A DNA stretch of 64,000 nucleotides. Origin: Marinoscillum sp. 108 (GTDB taxonomy: Bacteria > Bacteroidota > Bacteroidia > Cytophagales > Cyclobacteriaceae). Shown here piece after piece: positions 32,901 through 40,108 of this stretch. The number at the start of each line of letters is the position of its first letter. Positions within the stretch are counted from its first letter, which is position 1. Where the stretch lies: positions 558,001-622,000 of the forward strand of contig NZ_LR734808.1 in NCBI RefSeq assembly GCF_902506655.1. The letters are read 5' to 3'. The notes beneath the pieces were generated by a model. It saw only the letters and a program-made list of their open reading frames with translations, was not told the DNA's origin and searched no databases. Position numbers and translations under genes: made by a program.

Positions 32901-35812
32901 CAGGTTTGTTTGTATTAGCAGCCAACCTGGAGGAGGTGACGACTTTTTACGTTAGTGGTAACCTGGGTGCAGATGGATTGGGTAGTGTGGATGGAGCAGT
33001 CATAGAAATGGACGTGGCAGGAAGGACTTTTCTCGGGTTTGTGAAGAGGGTTTATAATTCCGGAGACCCCTCGATAAACCACTTGATCATAGTGGAGGAT
33101 AATGGAGATGCAACACATCAATTTAGCACCAATACCAACTACGACGACCATAGTGTAAATGGGTTATCAAATGTGCGAAGTATTCACTACTTACTTTTTG
33201 CAGGTACTGGCAGTAGGTATTACGATAACCATACGATGACTTCTGTGATGAGCGCTTACCTTGAAACCCTACAGATCGGACCTAAATGGTTATCTGTAGA
33301 TCATACACAAGACACCATTACAGCAGGTGGTTTTGCTGAGTTCAATGTGGGTTTTGCCAGTGCCGAAATGACAGTTGGTAGGCACCAGGCCAATATTGAG
33401 ATAAGTTCCAATGATTTTGCTAGCCCGCAGATTGTCGTGCCAGTATCCCTTCAGGTATCAGGAATCCCGGACATTATGTTGTCTTCACTTCAGATCAACT
33501 TTGGGGAGGTAGAAGTGGGACAAACCAGCGAGCATTTACTCACCATTTCCAATCTTGGTAATGATTCATTGCTGGTGGGATCCATAGCTTCTAATTATCC
33601 GGATTTTACCGTGGAGACCACCGAACTTGGGCTGGCAGTGGGTGAAGACCATAGTTTAACTGTGACTTATACCCCTACCACAGTGGCTACTCATTCCGGT
33701 ACCCTGCAAATACTAAGTAATGACCCTAATGAGTCTAAAGTGCTTGTTTCTCTAAGCGGAACTGGAATTCCAATCTCCAATACACCTCCAGAGTTGGATG
33801 GTTTTAGGTTATCTGTTCCAGAAAATAGCCCCGTAGGATATCTCGTAGATGTGTTGCAGGGTTCCGACTCAGATGGCGATACACTTAGCTATGGTATTGT
33901 TTCTGGCAATGAATCTTTAGCCTTTGAGCTGTCGGGTGATGGTCGTTTGCTGATCAATGATTCGGCCATGTTTAATTATGAGCAAAACCCGTTGTTCGAA
34001 CTGACCATTGAAGTATCTGATGGAGAATACCAGGACACGGCTCAGGTATGGATAGATGTTACAGATTTGAATGACCGCCCCACAATAGAAACCCTGGTTT
34101 TCGGGATTCCTGAAAATAGTCCTTACGGCTATTCAGTGGGTTATCTCGTGGGGGAGGATGAGGATGGCGATTCTCTCCAATACGAAATTATTGGTGATAA
34201 CCAGCTGGTATTTGAAGTGTTCGAATCCGGGATCTTGACAGTTAAAGACTCTTCCTTACTCAATTTTGAAATCAAAAAGTCTTTTGATTTGATCGTGGTA
34301 GTCCAGGATTACGCTTTGAGCGATACCGCTATAGTTACCGTTAACCTCACAAACGTGAACGATCGACCAGTGGCAATGGATCAGACATTTGAGGTATTCG
34401 AACACAGCCCTATGGGTACTCTTGTTGGGTATTTGTCCGCCACGGATGAAGACGGAGATTCTCTGATCTTTGAGATGGACTCCCATATTAGTTCGGCAGC
34501 TTTTGAGGTGAGTGTCAGTGGTGAATTGACGGTAAAAGATCCTTCGCTAATTGATTTTGAGGAACAAGAGAAGCTGTACTTTGATGTGATCGTTACTGAT
34601 CTATCTGAGCAAGCCACTTTCAGAGTGACTGTTACCTTATTAGATATTAATGAAAATACCAGCCCATCATTCTCTGATCAAACCTTTGAAATCCCAGAGA
34701 ACAGCCCTAAAGGCTATGAGGTTGGTCAGCTGACGGCCGTAGACCAAGAGAATGATTCATTGATATTCACTATTCTGAATAGTGAAGAATCCCCCTTTGA
34801 GTTGTTACATTCACAACTTTTGGTTGCTGATTCTTCACGTTTGGATTATGAAGTCAATACTTATTTTGAGCTGACGATGACAGTAAGTGATGGTGCAGAA
34901 TCAGACACTGCCTTGATTACCATCTATCTGACGGACGTAAATGAAAATGGCGTGCCGATCATTTTGGATCAATCCTTCTCGGTGTTAGAGAACAGCCCTA
35001 GCGGTCATGAAATAGGAGAGGTCGTTGCGACCGATGCTGACGGTGATGCGCTTGCCTTTTCCATCATTCGGGGTAACTCAGGCAATCCAGTCACATTAAC
35101 CTCAATGGGGGTATTATTCATCAACGATTCCAGCCTTTTTGATTTTGAGGTGAGTCCAGTTTTTGAGTTGGTTGTAACTGTAAGTGATGATTTATCAGTT
35201 GATTCAGCTACCGTTACCATTCATGTGGTTGATCTTGATGAAACACCAGAGAATCATGAGCCGGTGATTTTGGATCAGAGCTTTTCAGTGGAGGAAAATA
35301 CCCGTTCCGGGATAGTGGTTGGCACGGTGGTGGCAACAGATGAAGATGAGGACGTTCTCACTTATGAGATCATTTCCGGAAACAGCGATCGCACATTTGC
35401 TTTGGATATGGAGAGTGGGGTGTTATCCATTGATGATTCTACGGCACTGGATTTTGAGGTCAATCGAAACATTTCATTTATCGTTCAGGTAAGTGACCTC
35501 ACAAGTTCGGATATAGCCATTGTTTCCATACAGATCACCGACCAGGTAGAAATAGGGCTGCTTGGTCTTGATTCAGATCATGAGTTGCTTATTTATCCCA
35601 ATCCTTCTTTAGATGGTCACGTGAGTATTGAGAACGGGAGACCTATAAGATATCTGAAGTTATTGGATACTTCTGGTAAAGTGTTGGTGTTCGTTCAGGG
35701 TGAAGGACGACAGGAGATAGGCCTGGAGTTGAGTGATTTTGACCGGGGTGTTTATTATTTGATCATTGAAGATGTAAAAGGGCAGCTGATTAGGAAATTG
35801 ATCCTCGAGTAG
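23912..35812 (+). CDS. Giant T9SS-secreted M4 (thermolysin-type) metalloprotease mosaic with choice-of-anchor and cadherin-like repeats
   Basis: About 3966 residues from the first ATG. Order: signal region ending near LSHSQ, FTP-type propeptide, M4 catalytic domain (H407, E408, H411 of HEISH, E431 in NESFSD, H497 in GGVHYNSG; spacing as in thermolysin), then many choice-of-anchor-D/Ig-like units (LxISNxGTDDL, NPPVxxVSPDSL). Between these are a small lipocalin-like insert, two duplicated and one divergent class I amidotransferase-like domain (FLIPEQ, GGGTIILCGD) and a beta-propeller-like stretch. Six cadherin-like repeats follow (about 3290-3880; PENSPxGxxVG, DxDGD), then a T9SS type A sorting domain (YPNPS...GVYYLII). 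In-frame GTG (23894, 24005) and TTG (24011) starts are possible; 24005 gives a more normal signal peptide. Likely an extracellular adhesive protease. Confidence 0.9.
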   Translation: MRRFSFYLIKEGCILPHICKRIKPPTLTILFVNLCSAAHIRFTASFLLLFVATLSHSQRLPEGGNASRKIPKAKEVLLDKAGSPRFIRFEKSLKMDSLPALGMLLGLPEKSTLRLKAKIANHKGEEHFRYVQEYKGLEVLGADYIVHAKGETAVSANGSIERKIVVNTLPTLSGEAALQLALDEVGAEVYMWQDEENERFLKRESKNARASFLPESKLALSRKRYDKAEALNLVYQFDIYAQKPLGRYNVEIDAHTGEVINFYNKIHTATTTGTGLSLYNGVVPIIMDFDGANYFLSDDSTGGGIYTYDLKHGTSYGSATLFSESDNYFDQSNSRAGVSAHYGAAATYAYFLENFGRNSYDDDGAAIRSYVHYSNGYFNAFWDGSRMTYGDGNASASALVSLDIVGHEISHAVTEYSAGLVYSYESGALNESFSDIFGQSIEFTTFPETASWNLGDEIYYDGVSMIRSMSNPNAEGQPDTYHGDLWYYGSGDNGGVHYNSGVQNFWYYLLVEGGTGTNDNGYSYQVNGIGLEAAQQIAYRNLTVYLTSTSDYADARIGSEQAALDLYGAGSDEYAAVVAAWNAVGVASSEPLMIVTDSVVFGQVPVGITETIEVVVANQGSGLLVVSDINVDNDVFAVSDTSFSLGELSSKTITFSFAPTETLDTSATFTLYSNIDTVSIFASGSGAEPPTLVISPDSIADSLYTGGVSETILAIHNSGFSDLEYELSTGLVDDFLGEWLVTYDWFCDGGVSGVVMNFFEDHTFTTSEGANGLWSMDGDSIVWVFESSTRYAGLREGDFMSGLMTSGMYDGCWYADKVTDFNTPIVLAASEWSVEGGQVAAPERTVDPKEGVASAGNSNWLYTSVSEGVVAMGDTAYVAITLDAGGLYGGVYETNLMLMTNDPERQLEEIPVSLFVTGAPDVALSHDTLFFEDAFVNFSDSLNLFISNVGTDDLELDLYFEHEYFSTDSTHLSISPSAGFNLPVYFQPDSVGSFSSALLFVTNDFDQDSIYVYLTGWGINPPVFGVSPDSLGAALFTGDSTTLVLTLDNLEGGSDLTWESEWIVELEATELYKAHEHMAHLVPSDGSGNNEGMATAGPIPMESMQALSGNKRILAWTTFVDMDQEYINTINAISQYYSDYQLSTTITTSAAELGNMLDTVDVFLIPEQEDGGSLSYFYDLGVSWSEVIRSFVKGGGTIILCGDHESGEILNASGLMHMAYAANAYGNALTLEDSTHYLTAGVTGHVTGQNATFVVSLSDTLASNLISYSDYAAVAHRRIGRGDVVYIGYDYYAYNDNAARVISNAVAGARGQRAWLTMETESGTIGAGESQDIPVKLNATDLYGGVYRAGITVQSNDPAKQNRTIPVHMEVTGVPVIKVINDSLQFESVYAGYEKELSVTILNQGTDILTVDVAFSDSTFITDTLHVSVGPGEAYDLQVFFQPDTAKSYVQSLWLISNDPNQDSTLVSLSGIGVNPPVMNVSPDSLHEALYTGDSATQILTIDNTVGGSDLIWKAEIHFELEETELFKANQHLIQMSPSDGSGNNQGMSKSGPISMETMSALSGQVNILSWVTYADMDQEYLHTLNAISQYFTDYRLSSTTITSATVLAGMLDTVDVFLIPEQEYASNSYFENLGASWAEVLTAFAERGGAIILCGNPSAYNIIDGSGLMHMEYFMPVYSEVLTVEDSMHYLTEGISGAVLSQDGTFLMSLADSAASNIVSYYDHSVVAHKNVGRGDVVYIGYDFFNYDDNAARMIANAVASANRSSWLSLGVAMDTIAGGELQEVPLTFSAKDLFGGQYRANINILSNDPASSELSIPVVMEVTGAPVLSINSDSLPFADTYVGYSDKVSILISNEGTDDLEISLSLLDSVFAIDTAYLLLAPEASYELAVYFNPDSAGVFEGGLLLATNDLDRDSTFVSLTGTGVNPPVMTVSPDSISAALMTDETVIKTLTVDNTAGGSELVVQFESRIHAQTITKPLTQSRAPSSTHDPTSLSQDFGSYLSDTARVLIIQNSSAWGMDMRSFMQETFGITAMTIYPQVLSGHDLEPYDLIITTGDQNYEYYETISNNRERFEDYVENGGVIQYQLATQGSNVSLVGGVNIIHGSADNRNTLDAPDHPIGKDLPLVLEGNSANHTYLTDLPEGATVITSTEYSTRPTTAEYSYGSGHVIVTGMTVEYLALSGFNSAPLLGNITSYTLSLSGQKWLKVPEADTIPAGEYRDFEVLLNAKGLYGGLYSGEIDVLSNDPASPVVSVPVGLFVTGIPDMEVDQDTVDFGKTFVGTSNSRPLQIENEGTDTLYVSDVVFDHLSFAVDTTSFYLLPKQTQTLEIIYSPEVVADDTVQMSISSNDPDEVPYIVYLLGQAVHPPIAGVDQDSLSESLLTGLQSTQTLTLENTGGSELEWSLEINNGGAVALTPVGFYGAPSPQVDVPELSSEAGGSHFGSIEGEVLDTLANFTSSSTGIYVKGDTIYTVNYNQARLDKYSLSARQVVESFPLHSSPYGITYAAGLLWIGSYDGLVRAYDSGGSFAGSFSVPFSNYPAIAFNGTHFILTQAIEYNEPFYVVDFDGTILNTYVGINAEVTELAWSNGTVWTLTFNGESNIYPLTISDGAMHINDTIRIPNDDFAYSLAHDEGKLYWNAWNSDALVLKAGKYYQGDWLFAGVNEGVLDAGESTHLALNFNAYGLAGGLYQKEIRLITNDPVTPTTRVPVALEVTSAPDIDPLSVAVDFNQVFVGDSAIESMTIANVGVDELIIHSSSIDHSDFSTFRGGLTIPPGGEREFYIKYHPQSSGIVNATLTIVSNDPDEGVITVSLSGEGILPPEISVAPGSLSESLILGEQTSQNLRIENTGSGADLVISLKVSEPEGQVKVETSPVFTSADDQVSKDETSAPDLSQYWRQHTRSPLQNTVQATDHVDLVNLKKSLNEKFQSITGLISNRYDFSDGVEGTGINDGGGDMYDGGNYLGTNLGSYIPYSNDLITTSNAFGSGEYFTLKKPGLFVLAANLEEVTTFYVSGNLGADGLGSVDGAVIEMDVAGRTFLGFVKRVYNSGDPSINHLIIVEDNGDATHQFSTNTNYDDHSVNGLSNVRSIHYLLFAGTGSRYYDNHTMTSVMSAYLETLQIGPKWLSVDHTQDTITAGGFAEFNVGFASAEMTVGRHQANIEISSNDFASPQIVVPVSLQVSGIPDIMLSSLQINFGEVEVGQTSEHLLTISNLGNDSLLVGSIASNYPDFTVETTELGLAVGEDHSLTVTYTPTTVATHSGTLQILSNDPNESKVLVSLSGTGIPISNTPPELDGFRLSVPENSPVGYLVDVLQGSDSDGDTLSYGIVSGNESLAFELSGDGRLLINDSAMFNYEQNPLFELTIEVSDGEYQDTAQVWIDVTDLNDRPTIETLVFGIPENSPYGYSVGYLVGEDEDGDSLQYEIIGDNQLVFEVFESGILTVKDSSLLNFEIKKSFDLIVVVQDYALSDTAIVTVNLTNVNDRPVAMDQTFEVFEHSPMGTLVGYLSATDEDGDSLIFEMDSHISSAAFEVSVSGELTVKDPSLIDFEEQEKLYFDVIVTDLSEQATFRVTVTLLDINENTSPSFSDQTFEIPENSPKGYEVGQLTAVDQENDSLIFTILNSEESPFELLHSQLLVADSSRLDYEVNTYFELTMTVSDGAESDTALITIYLTDVNENGVPIILDQSFSVLENSPSGHEIGEVVATDADGDALAFSIIRGNSGNPVTLTSMGVLFINDSSLFDFEVSPVFELVVTVSDDLSVDSATVTIHVVDLDETPENHEPVILDQSFSVEENTRSGIVVGTVVATDEDEDVLTYEIISGNSDRTFALDMESGVLSIDDSTALDFEVNRNISFIVQVSDLTSSDIAIVSIQITDQVEIGLLGLDSDHELLIYPNPSLDGHVSIENGRPIRYLKLLDTSGKVLVFVQGEGRQEIGLELSDFDRGVYYLIIEDVKGQLIRKLILE
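26663..29386 (+). repeat. Intragenic tandem duplication of about 1.36 kb inside the giant protease gene
   Basis: Two adjacent blocks, from GAPDVAL (26663) to GVPVIKV (28028) and from there to GAPVLSI (29387), encode about 455 and 453 residues with the same domain order and long stretches of similar sequence (for example LDTVDVFLIPEQE, GRGDVVYIGYD, SDGSGNN). Each block holds an anchor-D unit followed by an amidotransferase-like domain. The similarity at protein level is clear by eye, while DNA has diverged. Confidence 0.8.
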
Positions 35813-35831
35813 TGGTTTTTAGCTCACATTT

Positions 35832-35870
35832 GGAAAAGAAAAGGCCTCGTCCTGAGGCCTTTTCTTTTCC
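35832..35870. terminator. Bidirectional terminator between giant protease and FeoB permease genes
   Basis: A perfect 17-bp inverted repeat, GGAAAAGAAAAGGCCTC and its complement around a 5-base loop, lies between two convergent genes. The A/T-rich outer stem gives a U tract on both strands, fitting a rho-independent terminator for both. Confidence 0.9.
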
Positions 35871-35882
35871 ATGGTTTCAGTA

Positions 35883-37310
35883 TCAAAACAAAATCCTCCA
35901 AAACTGGGCAACCAGAAAGCATACAATCAGACCGAATACGATCGGTAAGAAAGTCGCTACAGAAGTCCACTTCCAGCTTTTGGTTTCCCTGTAAATGGTA
36001 TAAATGGTGGTGCTACAGGGGTTGTGAAGCAGACTGAAAAGCATCAGGTTGATCCCTGTGAGCAGCGTCCATCCACCGGTCTTGAGGATATTAGCTGTTT
36101 CGGTAGTGGAGTCCAGTTCAAACATCACTCCATCACCAGCTCCCATGTCCACAATGCCAAAATGCGAAACGGTAAGCATCAATATGGTTGGGATCACAAT
36201 CTCATTAGCGGGAATGGCCACTACGTAAGCCAGAAGTATAACTCCATTCAACCCAATCAAAAAGCCAAACTCATCTAGAAAGTCTATGGCATATGCGGCG
36301 AGAGTGATCTCCGAAATACTAATGTTTGAAATCAGCCAAATGACGGCCCCTGCGGGCGCCGCAAATACGATGGCCCTCCACAATACGATGATCGTTCTGT
36401 CAATCAGTGAAGTGTAAATGGTCTTCCAAAAACGTGGCGGCCGATAAGGGGGAAGCTCCAGGGTGAAAGTAGATACTTCACCTTTCAGCATGGTTCGGGA
36501 AAGAAACCAGGAAGTGAAGAATGTGAAGAAAATGCCCAGAAAAGCAATCCCAATGACTGCAGCACTGGAGATGAGACCTGACCATCCGGCAGGTACCAGC
36601 GCGCCGATGAAGATGGTGGCTATAAGGATCTGTGTTGGCCACCTGCCATTGCAAAGCGAAAAGTTGTTGGTGATGATGGCAATGAGTCGCTCCCTTGGAC
36701 TGTCGATGATTCTGGTAGCCACTACACCAGCAGCATTACAGCCCCAGCCCATACTCATGGTGAGCGCCTGCTTGCCATGAGCACCTGATTTTTTGAACAA
36801 CCCATCCAGATTAAAAGCCACACGAGGAAGGTAGCCAAAGTCCTCCAGCAAGGTGAACAGAGGGAAAAAGATGGCCATAGGAGGGAGCATCACTGCGATC
36901 ACCCAGGCCACGGCCATGTACACACCATCCAGAATAAAGCCATCCAGCCACCATACCACTCCCAATTGAGCTGAAAGACCCTTGAGGAATGGATAAACCA
37001 TCTCCAGCAGCAGGGTATTGAGCATGCTCGATGGATAGTTGGCGCCTTGAATAGTTATCCAGAGTATCACAGACAGGATCAGCGCCATAATGGGAAACCC
37101 AAACGTACGGCTGGTCAGCACCTTGTCAAGCATCCTATCGAAGTGATAGGATTCTTTTTCGTTTTTCTTGATTTCCACCCTTTTGGTAATGGCAGCGGCA
37201 TCTGAGTAGATTCCCTCTGTAAGTTTATCATGATAGTCTTCGCCCATCTTCCACCTGAGAGAGGAGGCAAAGGTCAATATTTCGTCCGTTTCGTTCTTTA
37301 ACTTCTCCAT
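35883..37310 (-). CDS. feoB: Ferrous iron transporter B, permease half (split FeoB C-terminal part)
   Basis: The 475-residue product is the membrane part of FeoB: an N-terminal cytoplasmic stretch, then about eight membrane segments with the Gate (nucleoside-recognition) domains. Segments such as [39 protein letters not shown] and [13 protein letters not shown] match the FeoB core, including the cysteine in GCN implicated in Fe2+ passage. It starts two bases after the stop codon of the G-protein half (stop at 37314-37312, ATG at 37310). Both halves are in an operon with DtxR/FeoA genes. The split looks clean, not like a decayed frameshift. Confidence 0.9.
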   Translation of the reverse strand: MEKLKNETDEILTFASSLRWKMGEDYHDKLTEGIYSDAAAITKRVEIKKNEKESYHFDRMLDKVLTSRTFGFPIMALILSVILWITIQGANYPSSMLNTLLLEMVYPFLKGLSAQLGVVWWLDGFILDGVYMAVAWVIAVMLPPMAIFFPLFTLLEDFGYLPRVAFNLDGLFKKSGAHGKQALTMSMGWGCNAAGVVATRIIDSPRERLIAIITNNFSLCNGRWPTQILIATIFIGALVPAGWSGLISSAAVIGIAFLGIFFTFFTSWFLSRTMLKGEVSTFTLELPPYRPPRFWKTIYTSLIDRTIIVLWRAIVFAAPAGAVIWLISNISISEITLAAYAIDFLDEFGFLIGLNGVILLAYVVAIPANEIVIPTILMLTVSHFGIVDMGAGDGVMFELDSTTETANILKTGGWTLLTGINLMLFSLLHNPCSTTIYTIYRETKSWKWTSVATFLPIVFGLIVCFLVAQFWRILF

Positions 37311-37311
37311 T

Positions 37312-38094
37312 TTAGGTAGTGCTTACAAAATCACCGTTTTTTAACGCGTTCAAGATCTGCTGATCTCCATCTAGCAGTCGCATGGCTACCCACCGGCTAT
37401 TGGGAAGATCCGGGTAGGTTTTGAGTATTTTTTTACTCAATTCATCCACCGCCTGGTCTACCTCTGCGGGTAAGCTTTTGATGCGATGAGGTTTACATAC
37501 GATTTGATTAGAGGCCACTTCATAAATGGTTTGTATCAATTCGGGAATGCCTTCATTGGATCGGGCACTGGTAGCCACCACGGGAATTCCCAAATCCTTC
37601 GCCAGTGTGCGCTCATCTATTTTGATTCCATGTCGGGTGGCTTCATCCATCAGGTTCAGGCATAGAACGGCTTTGTCTGTGATTTCCAGCACCTGAAGCA
37701 CAAGGTTTAGGTTTCGTTCCAGTCTGGCAGCATCTGCCACGATCACCGTCACGTCCGGCCGGCCAAACAGGATAAAATTTCTAGCCACCTCTTCGTCTTC
37801 AGAGGTAGAGAGCAGGGAATAAGTACCCGGCAGATCAATAAGTTTGAATCTTTTGTCACTGTAAAGAAAGCCACCTTCTGCGCGGGTTACGGTTTTTCCG
37901 GCCCAGTTTCCGGTGTGCTGTCTCAGGCCTGTGAGGGCATTAAAGACAGTGCTCTTGCCGGTGTTGGGATTTCCGGCCAGGGCCACCACGAAATCTGCAT
38001 TATCTACGTTGATACCCAATTTTTTGAGCTGGGCTGCATTGTAAAATGCACATGTCTCACAGCCCTTGTCCACTACGTCATTCATAGGTGTCAT
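37312..38094 (-). CDS. feoB: FeoB G-protein half (split FeoB N-terminal part)
   Basis: A 260-residue GTPase with G1 GNPNTGKS (41-48), G3 DLPG (87-90), G4 NLMD and G5-like SARSNEG, followed by the helical GDI-like domain. The N-terminus has a CETC motif (12-15) before the G domain. In ordinary FeoB this domain is fused to the permease; here it ends with STT-stop and the permease restarts one base later. Its ATG overlaps the stop of the DtxR-FeoA fusion gene by four bases. GTP hydrolysis would gate Fe2+ uptake by the adjacent permease. Confidence 0.9.
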   Translation of the reverse strand: MTPMNDVVDKGCETCAFYNAAQLKKLGINVDNADFVVALAGNPNTGKSTVFNALTGLRQHTGNWAGKTVTRAEGGFLYSDKRFKLIDLPGTYSLLSTSEDEEVARNFILFGRPDVTVIVADAARLERNLNLVLQVLEITDKAVLCLNLMDEATRHGIKIDERTLAKDLGIPVVATSARSNEGIPELIQTIYEVASNQIVCKPHRIKSLPAEVDQAVDELSKKILKTYPDLPNSRWVAMRLLDGDQQILNALKNGDFVSTT

Positions 38095-39107
38095 TTCGTT
38101 TTTTCTATTAAAATCAAATCCGCCTGATCATTTCTCAGAGCAATCAGGGTGTTGCGAATCAGGTATGCCTTAGGCTCTTTCATGGGGCCTTCCAGACCTG
38201 TTTCTATCGACGTGCCTTTGATAAATCCCAGGTCGAGAAGTCTGCGACGATTGGCACCTCTACACTCCGAGGATATACCGATCACTTGTCCTTTTTCTCC
38301 CTGACGTAGAGAAGAAAGGCGAACCTTGCCAGATTCAAACACCTCTTCTTCGCTCAATTTTCTTACTCCTATGTTACTGGCTACTATCGAAGAAAGTTCA
38401 TATTCCTGTCCCTCAGAAAAGAACCTGACCCTGTGATCATCTATCTCTGTTACCTTTAGTTGTTGACCCATATGGAGCTTCTTGTCGATGATCTGCTCAT
38501 AGATGACTTCAGGTTCATCTTCGATATGCACGATTTTTACCAGGGCGTTCTCGCGAATTCCGGAAAGGGGGATGGCATTGGATTCAATGATCTCTCCGGT
38601 CTTCATCGGGATAGGATCCCCATGAGGATCAAAGCGTGGGCTCCCGAGCTCATGATACAGCTCTTCTGCTTCTTCTGAGGTCATCGTATGCTCCATTTGC
38701 TCTGCGCGATTGTGCCATTCGGATTTGTCGATACCCGTGCGCTCGGAGAGATACTTTTCCCATAACCTGTGCACGCGAATGATGTGAAGGGCATAATCCT
38801 TACCAGCCCGGGTAAGGGAGATGGTGTCCGCTTGGGCACGTATCAGGTTGAGGGCAGACATTTCTTCTATCAGACTTACCAGTTTCTTATCGGATAGTTT
38901 CAGAGCGCCTGCCATGGCATTAAGTGTTGCTTTTCTGCCACTGTATTCTACATGGTAGAGCTGCTTCAGCACATCCTCCATGGCCGTTTTCCGATCACGC
39001 TCAGAGTCGTGAAATACCCTGGCCCAGAGCTTGTACTTCCAACCCAGGTATATGAGGGCCCCACCTGCAAAGAATACGATCAGTGCTAAAATTGGATTTG
39101 GTGTCAT
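38091..39107 (-). CDS. Membrane-anchored DtxR-like / FeoA fusion protein
   Basis: A 338-residue protein with one N-terminal membrane segment (about residues 5-22), a winged-helix plus DtxR-type metal-binding/dimerisation region (about 35-165; HRLWEKYL, EQMEHTMTSEEAEEL, DPHGDPIP), then two SH3-like FeoA-type units (about 180-255 and 262-335; LLDLGFIKGTSIE). It resembles the soluble DtxR repressor encoded just upstream. The membrane anchor suggests it serves FeoB at the membrane as an iron-sensing FeoA-like regulator and not as a free DNA-binding repressor; this is inference. Gap of 16 bp to the upstream gene, four-base overlap with FeoB-N. Confidence 0.85.
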   Translation of the reverse strand: MTPNPILALIVFFAGGALIYLGWKYKLWARVFHDSERDRKTAMEDVLKQLYHVEYSGRKATLNAMAGALKLSDKKLVSLIEEMSALNLIRAQADTISLTRAGKDYALHIIRVHRLWEKYLSERTGIDKSEWHNRAEQMEHTMTSEEAEELYHELGSPRFDPHGDPIPMKTGEIIESNAIPLSGIRENALVKIVHIEDEPEVIYEQIIDKKLHMGQQLKVTEIDDHRVRFFSEGQEYELSSIVASNIGVRKLSEEEVFESGKVRLSSLRQGEKGQVIGISSECRGANRRRLLDLGFIKGTSIETGLEGPMKEPKAYLIRNTLIALRNDQADLILIEKTK

Positions 39108-39123
39108 CTCGTTAAATCAATTT

Positions 39124-39786
39124 TCATTTCACAGCCAACATGATGTTTTTAGCAATTTCTCCAGAGATGTATACCTCAGAGGATTGATCGATCTGAATGA
39201 GAACAGACTGGTCATATTCTACAATGTCTTTGATCTGAATAATGGACCCAAGACGCATTTTTATTTTATCCAAATGCCTGAGTAGAGAGGGATCTCCGTC
39301 CGGCACTTTCACCACGATCCCCTTACTTTCTATGCTCAGCTCTGTGAGCGGGAGTTGCGGATTCTCCTTGATCTCACCGTGCTCATTGGGTATGGGATCA
39401 CCGTGAGGATCCATGGTGGGGTAGCCCAGAAATTTATCCAATCTACTGATGAGTATTGGTGACTTGATGTGCTCCAATTGCTCGGCCACCTCGTGTACTT
39501 CATCCCAGGTAAAGTTTAGTTTCTCCACCAGAAAGACTTCCCAAAGGCGGTGCTTTCGGATCACCTGAAGCGCCATTTGTTTTCCCTTTTTAGAAATCTG
39601 AACGCCTTTATATTTTTGATAGTCTACCACATCTTTCTGCGAAAGTTTCCGAATCATATCGCTGACGGAGGCTGGTTTTGTGCTCAGTTCTTCTGCAATG
39701 GCATTGGTGGAAACTCCCAAATCTCCGCCATCGGATAGATGGTAGATCGCTTTGAGATAATTCTCTTCTGCAAGACTTAGTTTCAT
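39124..39786 (-). CDS. DtxR/MntR-family metal-dependent transcriptional repressor
   Basis: From the ATG at 39786 the protein has 220 residues: a winged helix (LSLAEENYLKAIYHL...STNAIAEELSTKPASVSDMIRKL), a metal-binding/dimerisation domain (HRLWEVFLVEKL, VAEQLEHI, DPHGDPIPNEHGEI) and a C-terminal FeoA/SH3 domain. An upstream ATG at 39837 would place the perfect operator dyad inside the coding sequence, so the downstream start is preferred. It most likely represses itself and the iron-uptake genes when Fe2+ or Mn2+ is bound. Which metal is sensed cannot be decided from sequence. Confidence 0.92.
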   Translation of the reverse strand: MKLSLAEENYLKAIYHLSDGGDLGVSTNAIAEELSTKPASVSDMIRKLSQKDVVDYQKYKGVQISKKGKQMALQVIRKHRLWEVFLVEKLNFTWDEVHEVAEQLEHIKSPILISRLDKFLGYPTMDPHGDPIPNEHGEIKENPQLPLTELSIESKGIVVKVPDGDPSLLRHLDKIKMRLGSIIQIKDIVEYDQSVLIQIDQSSEVYISGEIAKNIMLAVK

Positions 39787-39791
39787 GAAAT

Positions 39792-39832
39792 CAAAGGTAA
39801 AAATATTTTTAGACATATCTAAAAATATTTTT
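39792..39832 (-). promoter_or_regulatory. DtxR/MntR operator (perfect 15-bp dyad) overlapping -7 TACCTTTG
   Basis: The arms AAAAATATTTTTAGA (39799-39813) and TCTAAAAATATTTTT (39818-39832) are exact reverse complements around CATA. Minus-strand TACCTTTG (39792-39799) is a perfect TAnnTTTG -7 element that touches the dyad and ends five bases before the ATG at 39786, so the mRNA may be leaderless or nearly so. Binding here would block the promoter of the repressor and the feo genes. Confidence 0.85.
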
Positions 39833-40039
39833 AACATGTGTTTTGTCTGGGTATTTAACTAATTATAAATCAAATTGTTATTGCTCTTTCATTGATTTGA
39901 TATTTGAACTTTATTCAATGGATGCTTCAAGGCTTTGTTACTGAGTGAATGGTGTAAGGTTTTGTGCCTGGATCAAGCTTGGTAAGCAAAATATTCGCAT
40001 CGGGTTTTCAAGAATTGGCAAAATAAATTTCAAATTGTT

Positions 40040-40069
40040 TTTGGCATCTGACTTACCTGATTAATATTG
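40040..40069 (+). promoter_or_regulatory. Candidate dapD promoter (-33 TTTG, -7 TAATATTG)
   Basis: TTTG at 40040-40043 and TAATATTG at 40062-40069 are separated by 18 bp, close to the Bacteroidota -33/-7 arrangement, with one mismatch in the -7 element. The ATG follows 39 bp downstream. The rest of the 39838-40108 gap is AT-rich with no other feature seen. Confidence 0.45.
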
Positions 40070-40108
40070 CTTCCTTGGTTTTACTTTTAAAATAGCAGTG
40101 ACGGATAT

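Noticed and set aside
39787-39837. Extended N-terminus of the DtxR/MntR repressor from an upstream ATG
   Set aside because: It would translate the operator dyad and -7 box; the downstream ATG gives the standard family N-terminus.
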